DNA of 64,000 nucleotides, from contig NC_060257.1 of NCBI RefSeq assembly GCF_921293095.1, forward strand, positions 54,224,968 through 54,288,967, written 5' to 3'. Below, piece by piece: positions 24,801 to 51,522 of the stretch. The position numbers and the translations under genes are program-made. Source of the stretch: Ischnura elegans. Lineage: Eukaryota; Arthropoda; Insecta; Odonata; Coenagrionidae. Every line of letters starts with the position of its first letter. Position 1 is the first letter of the stretch. Below the pieces are notes generated by a model, which had not been told where the DNA came from, did not search any database, and worked only from the letters and a program-made list of their open reading frames with translations.

Positions 24801-24970
24801 CTGCTAGATCCCTGCTGAGCAACTTAGAGTCGAAAAATGTCATAATAGAACTGAACTGAGCTCTTACAGAGGGCCGGAACCCTCGGGGTACGCATGACGT
24901 GTTATCACGTCATCAGCACCAGGGGATAGCGCATCATGACGTGATATCACGTCATGCCGCACTCAAGGTG
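21846..24970 (-). mobile_element. piggyBac-like element, copy 2
   Basis: It is flanked by TTAA (21842-21845 and 24971-24974) and its ends CACTTTCAATGC and GCACTCAAGGTG match copy 1. Palindromes lie at 22001-22018, 24894-24911 (one mismatch) and 24937-24954. It is 3.1 kb, about 0.8 kb shorter than copy 1, mainly through deletion of the segment corresponding to about 5100-5870 of copy 1. It carries minus-strand transposase remnants. Confidence 0.75.
23474..24330 (-). pseudogene. piggyBac transposase remnant (copy 2)
   Basis: The lower end of this minus-strand region encodes a better preserved C-terminus than copy 1: CGASTLGRRKETADIYTGC followed by KDSPLLCPELFSSFHQKA and a stop at 23474-23476. 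The spaced cysteines and the 'CPELF..FH' ending resemble the cysteine-rich tail of piggyBac transposases. The region 23860-24060 corresponds to the MSRDGF segment of copy 1 but is frame-broken. The catalytic core is absent. Confidence 0.5.
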
Positions 24971-25167
24971 TTAAACGAAAAGTGAAAATTTTCAGACTGA
25001 TACGACGCTGGATACTAACAGATGGCAGAGTACCTACTAGCTGGTAGCACTTGGCTTCAATAAGTATTATTAATACTCTATCAAACAAAGGAAACTTTCC
25101 AACCATGGGCAATTTTAATTGGTGATTATGAAGAGATGTTTCTCTGAGTTCTGTGCCTCATGCATGC

Positions 25168-26451
25168 CGTCCAACTACTTTCCGTTTCTTTCCCGAAGGT
25201 TTTTTTGTTAGAGGCTTTCTATTGGACTATGGAGAATTAATTACTACTCTGCCAACCCATTCCTATTTCAAGAAGAATATATTTTAGATAAAATGTGTGC
25301 ATTCAAAAAAGAGGTGAATTAGATGTACGAGCATGGCAGTATGAATTTAATATAATTCAAGCTTTATTATGTTTGAAAGGCTCCTTGCAAAGCTATGAAG
25401 CCATGAAAGCATTTTAGAAACCAGATAATAATTAGATTTTCCATCATTATTTACATGAAAATACTGACCAAACATATTTTAGATACATATACTTCCAGTA
25501 TCCACCAAATACAAACCAGTATTATTTTTCAAGAGAATTGAAATCCAATAAATAAAAGCCAAAATTAACTATCCTTTTTGCAATAAATTTGGGGCCAACA
25601 TGAACTGCACCATGAATCAAAATCATGGTATGAAGCAACACATAGGATACCTCTATTGGACTCAATGTTATGAGCAAAAACATTTGTAGTACCTATCAAT
25701 CGAAATGGTGATGGCTCAAATGAGAAGGTGTTGGAGTAGGAAGGGGTGAAGGATCTTAAGAACATAGGTATTGGCTGACACAATCAGTTCCAAGGCAGTT
25801 TAGGATTAAGTTACAAGGGGGATGAGGATCAATTACATCCATTCTGGTGGGTTACAGAGGCTTTAGTTTCCCAGAGATTTCTTCATAAATATGATTCTTC
25901 TCCACAAAAAAATATTGTGTCAGACAAAACTAAACCCTCTGAGCCATTCACAGAAGCCTAATTTAAGCAGGAAATTGCCAGGCTATTTCACACAGAAATG
26001 CTGACGTTTATAAAAATGTCAAAACCATTAACATTCCTCATTATATACTGACTATTAATCTGAGTGCAGAAAAATTCTCTTCTTTAGTACATATTAAATA
26101 AACTATGTATTTAAAAAATCATATCACTGAAATAATTTTATAAATAATGAAAATTGACATGCCAAGGAAAGGTGAATGTTGGCACTTTTAGGGTTAATGA
26201 ACAGTGAACATGAGGTTCAATAACATATTGTTAGGTACATGTATCACTTTACATTCAAAATTAAGTCATGCATATGTTAATTCTTTTGCAATTTTCGCAA
26301 AGTGATGGCAGCCCATGTGCCAATTTAACTACATAGTTAGTTTTCATAAATTTAATGAAGAAATAGCTTTATGGACTTATATGTCACTGAAAGAGTTTCA
26401 GTTTCTGTTTTTAGGGTTTGCATGTGGTAGTAAAGTCTGAAAAAGGAATTC
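25168..26451. other. Non-coding stretch between repeats
   Basis: AT-rich sequence with no supported exon. I looked on the minus strand for the missing exons 6 and 7 of the inverted trypsin fragment B and did not find their motifs (GDSGGP, KDSCQ) here. Confidence 0.45.
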
Positions 26452-26929
26452 CCCAGTGAGAAATGGGTGGTGGAATCCACGTGGAACCCACGTGGAGAAT
26501 TAACGTGGATACCACGTGTTTTTGGTCGTGGAATCAACGTGGAACCCACGTGGAAATTTGGTGGAAAAATTAAAACAGCAGTAGGTGCTGTCCTTAAACC
26601 ATTAAAACCTCAACCACTCTATATCTAAACCTTCTATATATGTGTCTACGATTTTTCATGTGCTCTCATGGCTGCCTTTCCACGAATTATATAAAAATAG
26701 AATGTGCGATACATTTTCACATAACTAGCGTGGTTTCAGGATGATAAATGACGCAATGTCACCAGAGAGTTAAGTTCCACAAATTAGAAATTCTGTTTAA
26801 CATTTTATGATAATCACCACAAATCCACTTGAAATCAACGTGGATTCCACGTGGGTCCAACCACTCAATATCCACCACCACCAAATTTACACCACTCAAC
26901 GTGGATTCCACCACCCATTTCTCACTGGG
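26452..26929. mobile_element. ACGTGG-rich foldback/MITE
   Basis: Terminal inverted repeats of about 33 bases differ by one base: CCCAGTGAGAAATGGGTGGT at the left is mirrored by ACCACCCATTTCTCACTGGG at the right. The termini continue into repeated GTGGAATCCACGTGG / AACCCACGTGG units, each itself palindromic (CCACGTGG), with at least six CACGTGG or CCACGTGG occurrences in 0.48 kb. No transposase is encoded. The flanks do not show a clear target duplication. The superfamily is unknown. Confidence 0.7.
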
Positions 26930-27600
26930 ATCAATTGTACAAAAATGCCACTTATGTCAACAAGCACTGGAAAGTTGAGCAAAAACCACAAAATGCAAAA
27001 TGTATCACAAAAATTAGCATTGTCAACCATCAAAGTTCGAAAAAATTTGTTCACAGTGAAAATAAATAATATGAAAAAATAAATAATCAGTCTTACAAAT
27101 TTTAGTACAATTAGTAGGGGAGTTGTTGATAAAAAAATGGACTGTAATGTGTTGCATACAGATCAGGAAAACCCCATCACTTATTCATTTTACCGGAACC
27201 AGGACGGATGGCAAGAATTCTCGTTTTTACTGTTGACTCCTTTTATTTTGACAATTTTATTTAATTATCTATGTTTGTTCTCATGAAATGGACAAAAATC
27301 ATTAATAATGTGATTTTTTCGTAAGTTTTACACTTTTAGGATGCCACACATTTTTTTTTTGTTTAAAAATTTGTATTCATAGTTGCTACTTTCACCAATA
27401 TGCATCACATATAAATGGATTGCTAACATCATACCTGTGCAACTACAAAAAAATTCCATTAAAAATCATTTTTAAAATTATGAAACAAAAAAGAGGAGTG
27501 CACGTTAAAGTGTTCCAGTTTAAATACCTGCCAGAAAGGAGGGGCATGAGGGATTTAAACAATGCTGTATGCAACGTGTTGATCAGAGAGAGAGTAGTGG
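26930..27600. other. Non-coding AT-rich stretch
   Basis: The open frame at 27420-27644 has no recognisable domain and overlaps the end of the A/B inverted duplication. No other structure is seen. Confidence 0.4.
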
Positions 27601-27724
27601 GACCGATACAACCGATAAAAATGTTGATTTTTATAAAAGCATAAAGAATACCTTCAGTTCAAGTAATCTGAGTGTTTTTTTACTAAACTTTTTTATATAT
27701 GCTTCATGAAAGATGGGAGTGTAC

Positions 27725-30324
27725 CGATATGTAACCCCATCCACTTATCACCACCATTGTCCCAGCATCCAGCTCCTCTCCTTCTGCAGGCAATGCAATA
27801 GGAGACACTGTACAACTGAAGACAAAAGGTGTTGAGACCTGTAATATGAAATGAAATGAGTTTTATTAATGGCTCTGAGACTGTAAAGTTTTAAAATATA
27901 TTCAGGAAATTATTTTTAAAAATTCGTCAGCATACGTTTTAAAGTAAAAAATAGCAGTTTGTACTAACAGGGGCGGATCCAGGATTTCTTTCCGGGGGGG
28001 GGGGGGGAAGGAAGTTTATATCCAGGATTTTCTTCTGGGGGGGCACAAGTATACCTCGTAGTGCAAAATGAACGCAATGATAATGGGACCGTATTAAAAA
28101 TCTTTCATATTTTTAAAGGGTCAGGAAGGGGGGCACGTGCCCCCCCCTGGATTCGTCTATGTATACTAAAACACTATTATTAAACATGCAAATACAACTA
28201 ACAAAAAGCAAAATAAATAAAAAATTAGTGGTTTTATAGTAACTCATTTAATAATTTATCTTAAACCCATATAGCTATAGAAGAACAAAAAATTACCTTG
28301 AGTACAGCCATATCCCAGTCTGTGGTGGCTGGAACATAATTGGGGTGTACAGTGAAATTAGTTACATCATAAATGTCCCCCTCGTGTACATCAAGAGAAC
28401 CAGCCATGAGCTGCAGGCGGTAGTCACCCACACTGAAAGGTAATTATTGGCCATAATTGCATGAAGGATTCCATTCAAGCACTATAGTTATCCTGTAGCT
28501 GTCATCTTCAAAGAAAAAATTGCTAGTTAGGAAGAACGTGGGTGGTTCACTATTATTTTAATCTATGGTAATGAAGAGTGAAAAATAAAGGGAAAAGCAA
28601 TAGTCCATTTTATGATCCACCAGATGGAAGGATCCATTGGATCTAAGAAGCCGAGTTACCAACAAAGGAAGCAGAAAGATATAAATCATCAGTAGAATAG
28701 TGCAGGCAAAGAGGGCTTTCTACAAAAAGAAGAATCTCCTTACACCTGAGAGTACAAGCGTAGAAGTAAGGAAACAATTCATCAGATCCTATATATAGCA
28801 GGTGCGGAGCTAGGAATTAAGGCTAGGGGGGATTTAGGAGAAACTAATAGTGGGGGATATGCAATGAGGGAGGTGTGGGTGCCCTCCCCCAGAAATTTTT
28901 AAGATAAATAGCTCAAAATGGTGATTTTAATGGCTTTCTGAGCAATATTTTATTCTTAAACTATTCTATAAATAAAATTTATCCAATTAAGTAAAATGTA
29001 TTAAATGTTAAAATTTCACTGAGTTCTGGGGGGGGGGCTTATCCCCAAAAATACCCATCAATGCGCCACTGATATATGGAGCATGTTTCTCTAAAGGAGC
29101 AAGGATTGAATGTGCTATTGGCTACTAGCTCTCTCCTGTCCAGCCGTCAAAGGTCAGGAAAAAGGGTATAGATGGCAGGTACAGCAAGTTCTCAATGTAC
29201 GAACAAGACGCATTCCGAGACCTTGTTCGTATGTTGAAAAACCAAGGCATTTGCACGGAAAGTGTAGTTAACCCAACAACATGCAACACTGCATAACAAT
29301 TGTGATGGTGACGAACTGATCTTTCTGCGCGTGGCTGGAGCCGAAAAAATTTCGCTGCGAAAATAACGAAGATTGGGCGAAATGCTTAACAGTTCCCGAC
29401 TTCACAACGGTTTAGGTGGCATCCAATAATTACGTGAGTCGTTTAGGGGATGGTGTTCAGCCGATTCTCACTCCGTCTCATGTTGGGGAGAGGGGGCAAG
29501 TGTCACATAACTTTTTTCCGCAAAAATCAGTGTAAAATGTGATTATAGACTATGATCTTAGCTATCTTAAATACTAGCCTTAACTTATCTTACATAAAAA
29601 TAGCAAAAGCAGTCGTTTTTTTAAATAAATCCAACACAATGAATGCATCGCAACGCAACTCAAATGAAGCATATATTAACGTTTTTACACTGAAAATACG
29701 CATTTTGACCAATCTCACGTGAGATTAGTGCTTGACAGCGATTTCCGGTTGAGAAGCTTGGGTTGGTCATTGTCAATGGGCGTACCCAGGATCAAAACTA
29801 GGGGAGGGTAAGCCATGGCCGTTCAAGTTGTAATATTTTGGCATGGGAAAGGTGAATGGAACCAGCATTTTAAGAAAATTTTATTTAATTTTTAGAAAAC
29901 AGCACTTTATTAGTTTTAAAAATTATTTGCTGGAAAAAAAATTCTTTTTGTAACATGTCTTATACTATTATCATTTTACATGAGTAAAAGAAAATATAAA
30001 AATTGTTGAAAACTTTCATTTCAATCCAGTCCTAATTTTCCTAAAGACTTTTAGGATTTTTTCTTATTGGGGGGGAGGGGCAGCTGCCCACTCCTGACCC
30101 CCGCTGGGTACGCCCATGGTCCCTGCTGCGAATTCTTCCATTCCAGCAAACCAACACATTAATTTTTTGCACCTGTGACGTAATACCTACGTCACGGCCA
30201 TTGGATACGAGTTTCTGTTTCTCGTTGATACTCACTTGTGAACGCAGTGTGCGGCAGTCACGGCCCAGTCTTCGCTCAAGATGGATGCACCACAGATGTG
30301 ATGTCCGCCTATTCTCAAGGAGAG
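27725..30324 (-). pseudogene. Trypsin-like fragment B (exons 3-5 only)
   Basis: Minus-strand exons 30324-30236 (89 bases), 28432-28297 (136) and 27838-27725 (114) have exactly the lengths and phases of exons 3, 4 and 5 of gene A. They encode the His region (TAAHC), the Asp region (TDWDMAVLK) and the SGWG segment, with no stop or frameshift. Exons 6 and 7, with Asp189 and Ser195, were not found downstream; exons 1 and 2 would lie in or beyond the N gap. A deletion just after exon 5 changes the donor from GTATGTG to GTACACT. Against gene A, about 15 codons differ in sense and about 5 silently. It is probably a non-functional partial copy, or an exon donor if the scaffold is misjoined. Confidence 0.75.
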
Positions 30325-30648
30325 CTGAAAGATGGAACAGGAGAAATTGGACACGAGGTCAAATACAAGAAGAAAATAAAGTTTAAACATGCAGATTTAA
30401 TTATAAATTAAAAAAAATTTACGGCAGGGCTCCCGCAGTGATGCAGCCAGGAATTTTCTTCGGGGCGGGAATCTTAAACCGGGGTTGAATCAGGGGAGTT
30501 CGCGGGAAAACTTTTGAAAAATCGGGGAAACTAAGTAGAGTGTTTAAAACTAATTTAAACACTTTTTACAATCAGAAAAAACTTCATTTTATAAAATATT
30601 TTGTTAATATATAATAAGTTCTCAAGAAGTTTTTCTGTTTTTATATTT

Positions 30649-30679
<31 letters not shown>
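30649..30679. repeat. Poly-G run beside the assembly gap
   Basis: About 30 consecutive G bases sit in the G-rich end of the hAT-like MITE copy matching 14250. The run is 51 bases before the N block and probably caused the assembly break. Confidence 0.8.
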
Positions 30680-30682
<3 letters not shown>

Positions 30683-30730
30683 GGTCGGAACCCCCTTCGA
30701 TGTGCCACTGGCTCTGTGGATGGTTTCCAA

Positions 30731-30930
30731 NNNNNNNNNNNNNNNNNNNNNNNNNNNNNNNNNNNNNNNNNNNNNNNNNNNNNNNNNNNNNNNNNNNNNN
30801 NNNNNNNNNNNNNNNNNNNNNNNNNNNNNNNNNNNNNNNNNNNNNNNNNNNNNNNNNNNNNNNNNNNNNNNNNNNNNNNNNNNNNNNNNNNNNNNNNNNN
30901 NNNNNNNNNNNNNNNNNNNNNNNNNNNNNN
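30731..30930. other. Assembly gap (200 N)
   Basis: Exactly 200 N. Left of it is an inverted (minus-strand) trypsin fragment and right of it the middle of a plus-strand trypsin gene. The missing sequence must contain at least exons 1-4 of gene C if the join is correct, so the true gap is probably several kilobases, or the join is wrong. Confidence 0.95.
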
Positions 30931-35692
<4,762 letters not shown>

Positions 35693-35831
35693 AAACGTCG
35701 ATAGACCAACTAACAATACCGAGACGTCTAACACCTGGATGACCGCTCCCTTTAAGACTGGGTCAAGTGGTCCAGTAAAAAAGTCGACCGATCAATCAAC
35801 AACATCATATATCTTTGCAAGTTGTTGGTTC

Positions 35832-35837
35832 AATAAA
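35832..35837 (+). terminator. Polyadenylation signal of trypsin C
   Basis: AATAAA lies 140 bases after the stop codon of gene C. Confidence 0.7.
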
Positions 35838-35839
35838 GG

Positions 35840-37174
35840 ATAAATAAGCAACGATTCGTAATTCATTCAATAGACCTCTCAATCTATATTGGTAGGAGTA
35901 AAAACGACTTCATTATTTTCCACCTAACGTTACCTCTTGGATCAACATGACTAATGCCTGGCCTTTTAGGTATTGTCAAACTCCCGTCCTCGAAGTTTTA
36001 ACCCAACTGGTTTAGCCTCTTCAAACCCATTAGTCTCTGAGATATTTTAGCTATGTTTCAGGCTGCTTTCATTATTACGGGGGATGGAAAAAATTAGAAT
36101 CACAGTGAAATGTGAAAGAAATATATATTGACAAATATTTTTCAGTATCGTACACATACGTGCCCATTAAGATTTTGCGACAATATTTTCATGCACTACG
36201 ACAATACAAAGAAATTATTCTCATCAATAATACTTCATTATCATTCATTATTTTCAATTGATATAACCTGTACAAAAACATTACTAACTAGTTTTAAACA
36301 ACTGAATACATAGCTTAATGAAAGGGTCATTGTCCCACAGTCGTACAAAATTATGTCCATGAACTGCCATAAAAAAACCAAAACTGTTAAATCAAAACTA
36401 AACTGGCTTATTATTTTATGCACAATTTTACTAATTTTAATGACAAATTAGTGAAGAAAAAAATTATAATCCCCAAATTTAATGTCCACAAACTATGATT
36501 CGTCATGTCCGTGGACATCTTGTTCATGAAATCTGCAGTCCAATCAACGGTCAGGTTCAAAGATCACTCCATTATAAGGTTACAAATACGAAATCATTTT
36601 CAAATAAAGGACTTCTTCCGATAGCTTCATGAAAAACTCTCGAGAAATGATTGATGGAAATGATCATTGATTTGAAAAAAGTTCTCAAAATTTCAAAACA
36701 TTTAAGTTGCATTAGCATTCTCAATTTTTTATTTAAAGACCACGTCTCTATGGCGAAGCCTCAAATATTCAACTCATATCAAATCAAGGCCTTTTTTCGA
36801 AAATCTAAAGCCCTTCAGCTAGATAAAAAAATCTCATCATGGAGAATGATTTATTGACTAAAACGAGAAATGTTTTCCGACTAAAATGCTAAAATAGTAC
36901 TAAAAGCGGCATTCACAGGCGAGAACTCCATCATAGTGTCTAAAACACGAAATCCTTATCAAATAAAGGTCTCTTTCGCGATTATCTCATGGACGATTTG
37001 CAATGTTAATCCGAGAGATCTAAAAAAAACATTTACGGGAAAACCGTCAAATTTCAAGGTAAAAAAAACAACATTCGGGAATTATCTCTTTCGGGTATCG
37101 GAAAAATAAGGCAAACCAGCAATCAGCTGATAAATGCATGCTAAAAAAATGTCACTAGAAGGCAGGCGGATTCC
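35840..37174. other. Intergenic stretch between trypsins C and D
   Basis: AT-rich sequence with no supported exon, terminal repeat pair or RNA gene. The open frames at 36651-36857 and elsewhere show no domain. Confidence 0.45.
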
Positions 37175-37210
37175 TTTAAAAAGGCCTGCGGATTCCCAAT
37201 ATTCACAGAT
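37175..37210 (+). promoter_or_regulatory. Putative core promoter of trypsin D
   Basis: TTTAAAAAGG (37175-37184) is a TATA-like box about 30 bases before ATTCACAGAT (37201-37210), a plausible initiator. The same TTCACAGAT occurs after TATATA at the second first exon of gene E (61355-61363). The ATG follows about 31 bases downstream. Confidence 0.45.
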
Positions 37211-37235
37211 CTCCCTGGTAGTTCAAGGAAGAAAA

Positions 37236-47916
<10,681 letters not shown>

Positions 47917-47977
47917 AAACGTAGACAAACACGAGAAGAAATATCCATCCAGTCCTTTATTTCCCTTCAACAATATG

Positions 47978-47983
47978 AATAAA
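47978..47983 (+). terminator. Polyadenylation signal of trypsin D
   Basis: AATAAA lies 62 bases after the stop codon of gene D. Confidence 0.7.
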
Positions 47984-48731
47984 AACTTCTATCACTGAAC
48001 AAAGCTCTTTTAAGACTATTTTATTTCCTACAGATTCCTCTCAAGTTTTCCTGGCGAATTGATTTTGGGGAGAGTTCTCGGGTAATCCACAGGGTATATA
48101 TGCATCGACGCTTCGCAACGTTTCGAAGGCGCATTCTGCTATCTACTCCAGGGTGAATTTGAATAGTGCCAATAGAAACCCAAGAACACTTCCTACTTAG
48201 TCTTTTCATTCCAGACAAGCGTTCATGATAGGTAACTGAGGAAAAATGGATTTCTAAAAATGAAATCCAATTCCGGCCACACTATCCATGCAAAAATGCA
48301 AAGAAGTAGTAAAACCAGCCAATAACTTGAAATGTTTCAACCAAAACAGCTAAAAAGAAAGCACCAAATCCTTCAACTAAAAGGAAGGTTTAATAGAGAC
48401 AAAACTACAATTAAAAACATTAAAACACACAGTTTCCAAAAACAGAATAAAATGAATTAAAAAGTAAAATAAATAACCTTTTCATCACTCGGAGATAAAA
48501 CGTCGTAGCTGATTATTTCATCAGAAATAACTGTTGAAGACACTAATAGGAAAGTTAGGATTGGCAAGCAATATTTATATTTAATCCTAATTTCCTAATC
48601 AGCAGCCACGCTTTATGCTCCGTGTGACGAAAAGTTTAATTTTTTTCCTTTCAGTGCATTTTATACTGCTTTTGAAAAAAGCCATTTTTCATTTTTTACA
48701 TAATTTTGGTTCTCTACGTTTTAGAGGTGAA

Positions 48732-48900
48732 TCGTCTACATAATACCCTGTGAGCCACCTCTAGGGTGTTTGGCAGGGGGTGATCAATCACCAGCATGCA
48801 GCATGCATTTGGACTCCCACATGCACACCACACGGTCCAAAAAACGTCACGCATACTAACACATTATACTACCAGATGCTATTAGAAATAATAATAAAAT
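48732..48900 (-). repeat. Retroposon tail copy
   Basis: GTCTACATAATACCCTGTGA, then GCCACCTCTAGGGTGTTTGG and 'gatcaatcaccagcatgcagcatgca'. It matches the complement of 53910-54076 over more than 100 bases. Confidence 0.6.
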
Positions 48901-49589
48901 TCAGATACATGCATTAAGTTACACATAAGTTAGTTGGCTTCACTACAAGTGATCTAATCTATTTGTGATTTCTAACGCTGCCGTTTTGATCTCTTATTGA
49001 CCGTGGAAAAAAAGACATTCCGAAGAATCATGTAATGGATTAAACCAGAGCTTCTACTGCAATTTCTTCTCAATCAATTCAACTAATTTAATCCATTGAG
49101 AAAATTTACAACTATTTTTCCATAAGGAAATGTATTTAATTAATTGGAGCACAAATTTCAAATGCTTGATTTTTCAACATTTCAAGCCGATCCGACATGT
49201 GTGTTAAAAATCAATCACTTAATTCCGTCGAGGAGACAAACAAACAGACGATGCGAATTAAAAATAAAGCTTGTAAAAAGGAAAATGTTAGTTTCAACCT
49301 CAAAAACATGAGGATTTCTCGATCCCTAAGACACTAAAACAGTGAACACCCTTGTGCGGGAAATTTAAATCTTTGGACAGAAGGCTTCCGCGGAGTGGTG
49401 TCGATGATTGGCTGCTTTCAGGTTCTCTCCCGCGCCTGTCCATCTCAGGCGACGACATGTTTCGCAAACGCAGCAGCAACGCTGCAGTTTGATTCTTCAG
49501 GTCCGAAGTGTAGAATGCAGTTGGTGATTTCCTTGTATACACCTTTCCTTCAGCCGGGGGCCGGTTCGTTTTTTGTGCGCCTTCTCGTT

Positions 49590-50300
49590 TTCGCTGTAAA
49601 CTAGTTTCCAACAGCTGGGCAGTGTGTAGCCATGTTCTCTATTGAAATCATTTGGGTTTTTATTCATTTCGATGGCTTCTATAATGAGTCTCGGATAATA
49701 GGGTCTTTCTTTCGTGAACAATCTTGCTTCTTCCACATTTGTGTTTCGGTCCGCACCATGTGTATTCGGCGATGGCTGAGGTACGAAAGTGCCTGTTTTT
49801 AATGGCTCTCCAGTGCTCTTGAAGGCGGAATCTAAGAACTCTAGACGTTTGGCCGATGTATGCCTGGCCGCAATCACAACTTCACCTCGTATACTCCTTC
49901 GTGGATACTTTCGGGAAGTTTGTCTTTGCAATTGCTGAGTAAATCTGCTGTCTTGGTGACGGATGGCGTACCTAGTCACCACTTCATGTCTCCTTACTAT
50001 TCTCGTGATTTTTTTTCGTGATACCAGCCACGTAAGGCAGTACGGCACAAATGGATTTTTTCAATGCTTGTAGTGCGGGCTCCTCAGAGGTCCATTTAAA
50101 AGCCGTAGATGACTTCTCTTCTACCTTTATGGCAGCCTTGAGGACATTTTTTTTACATTGAAGCTGTTATTTTGAAAGGCCTTGATGAGGTGGCAATTCT
50201 CCTTTGCGAGCGATGAAGAGTCCGACACCGAGTACGCCCGATGGAAGTGTGACTGAATTTTTATTGATTAAATATTGCATGGTTTCTTTCGAACCCCTTA
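49590..50300 (-). pseudogene. Penelope-like retroelement remnant (GIY-YIG endonuclease)
   Basis: Minus-strand frames give, in order: SSSLAKENCHLIKAFQNNSF (50240-50170, linker-like region), KITRIVRRHEVVTRYAIRHQ (about 50000), then CDCGQAYIGQTSR (about 49850-49890), EHWRAIKN, SAIAEY (about 49780) and ARLFTKERPYYPRLI followed by IEAIEMNKNPNDFNREHGY (about 49735-49620). This order matches the C-terminal GIY-YIG endonuclease of Penelope-like elements. At least two frameshifts separate these blocks; for example RSIRGEV runs into CDCGQAYIGQT in another frame. No reverse transcriptase core (YxDD) was found here. It is a dead, 5'-truncated copy. Confidence 0.75.
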
Positions 50301-50339
50301 ACCTATGGTGACCAGTCTGCAGCCAGAAATTTGAATCGG

Positions 50340-51520
50340 AGGATGTTAGGGCGGTACGCGGTTTGCCTGTAGTTAGTAATGTTTAGTCAATTTCCGAACA
50401 TTAGAAAACTTAAACATTAGAAAAAGAGATCATAAACTCTCCGTCATTCGCGTCACGTTTTCGACCGCTATTTGTCACCATGCGTCTCACAGACACCATT
50501 TTGAAATCGTTGAGCGGAATGCATGAAAGTAGAAATAACTTCTTCAACCACAATAAATCCTTTATTGAATGCTTAATTTCATGAAACAAAAACTTTATGC
50601 ATAATAATGAAGGGGATATTTTTATTAGTAAAAGACTGAATTCTAATACATATTTTGACGTTTCTTAAGGTTTTCTTTCATCAAAATTATATCAAATTGA
50701 TTAGAGTAAAAATTTCGTAGCAATAATACACATGTAAAATTTAATGCTCAAAATAGTTGTAAGTTTAAATTAAGAACGCATTTAAAAACATTGCGATAAA
50801 TATCACGAAGCTATTAGCATGCAACTCGAGTATTGTAACTCGAGTTGTTGCGTGGCGTCTTCTAGACTCCAAACACGACATCATATCAAAATTACTTCAA
50901 TAAATGTGACTAAAAATATAATATTAATGGTGACTATTTCAGAATCATGAAATAATAAGATACAAGGAATATGAGTTTCCTAACTATGAAAATACGATGT
51001 GGGCAAAAAAAAAAGAAAGTGGCCTGGAGTCTGGTCGGCGCCACGCGACCAACGGAGTGTTAAATAAGCTATACATTCCGTTTGAATGATGCTGTAAATC
51101 AACAATCAAACATTTTGGATTTGTCTCTTTGTACCTTAGGATAATGCCGCTGGGTCGAAACTAGTCGTACCTAAAAATAAATTGGCGGTATACAACGAAA
51201 ATTTTCATTCCATTAACGATAATCTATCCTCACTTTAATTTAGACACACTGTTTTAAATTGTCATTATAGTGTCATTTGTGAAAGCCACAAAAGTCCAGC
51301 TCGCCAATTGAATGTGGTAACAATTTTCGCGAAATGATTCTCAAAATCTGTGCGAGGCCACCCTGTTCCAAAAAAAAACATTTTTTTTATTTCTGAATGG
51401 TCAACCGGATTTCGATGACCCTCGGGTATACAAGGATAGGCAAAAAGAAATTTTCGAAAAATTTTAAATAATTAGTTAACGAGAGGTGCCTAAACATCAA
51501 CACCCTTAATTTGACATACA
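50340..51520. other. Non-coding stretch without recognised feature
   Basis: AT-rich, with one short palindrome (CTCGAGTATTGTAACTCGAG near 50825-50845). No exon or terminal repeat pair was found. Confidence 0.4.
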
Positions 51521-51522
51521 AT

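Larger units (their letters stand above)
21726..25167 (+). mobile_element. AGGGTGGTTTCC MITE interrupted by a piggyBac-like element
   Basis: The MITE's left half runs 21726-21841, ending 'aattttcgcga', and it resumes after the piggyBac copy with 'acgaaaagtgaaaattttcag' at 24975. It is then recognisable to 'gtgcctcatgcatg' near 25167 and lacks its last 200 or so bases. The insertion split the motif 'tcgcgattaaatgaaaa' exactly at TTAA. It shows the relative age of the two families: the MITE came first. Confidence 0.75.
27600..30730 (-). repeat. Inverted segmental duplicate of trypsin A introns/exons 3-5
   Basis: Read on the minus strand, this segment follows 14234-18540 exon by exon and through introns 3 and 4, including several shared MITEs. 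It lacks the 663-base MITE present at 15639-16301 and about 490 bases of intron 4. Homology ends at the N gap on one side and near 27600 on the other. The duplicate is therefore in opposite orientation, about 9 kb from its source. Confidence 0.85.

Noticed and set aside
25168-27600. Hidden exons 6 and 7 of fragment B
   Set aside because: I searched the minus strand for KDSCQ, GDSGGP and GYPGVY equivalents and found none, so B is treated as truncated.
49395-49604. Plus-strand open frame beside the Penelope remnant
   Set aside because: The recognisable protein similarity is on the minus strand; this is a shadow frame.
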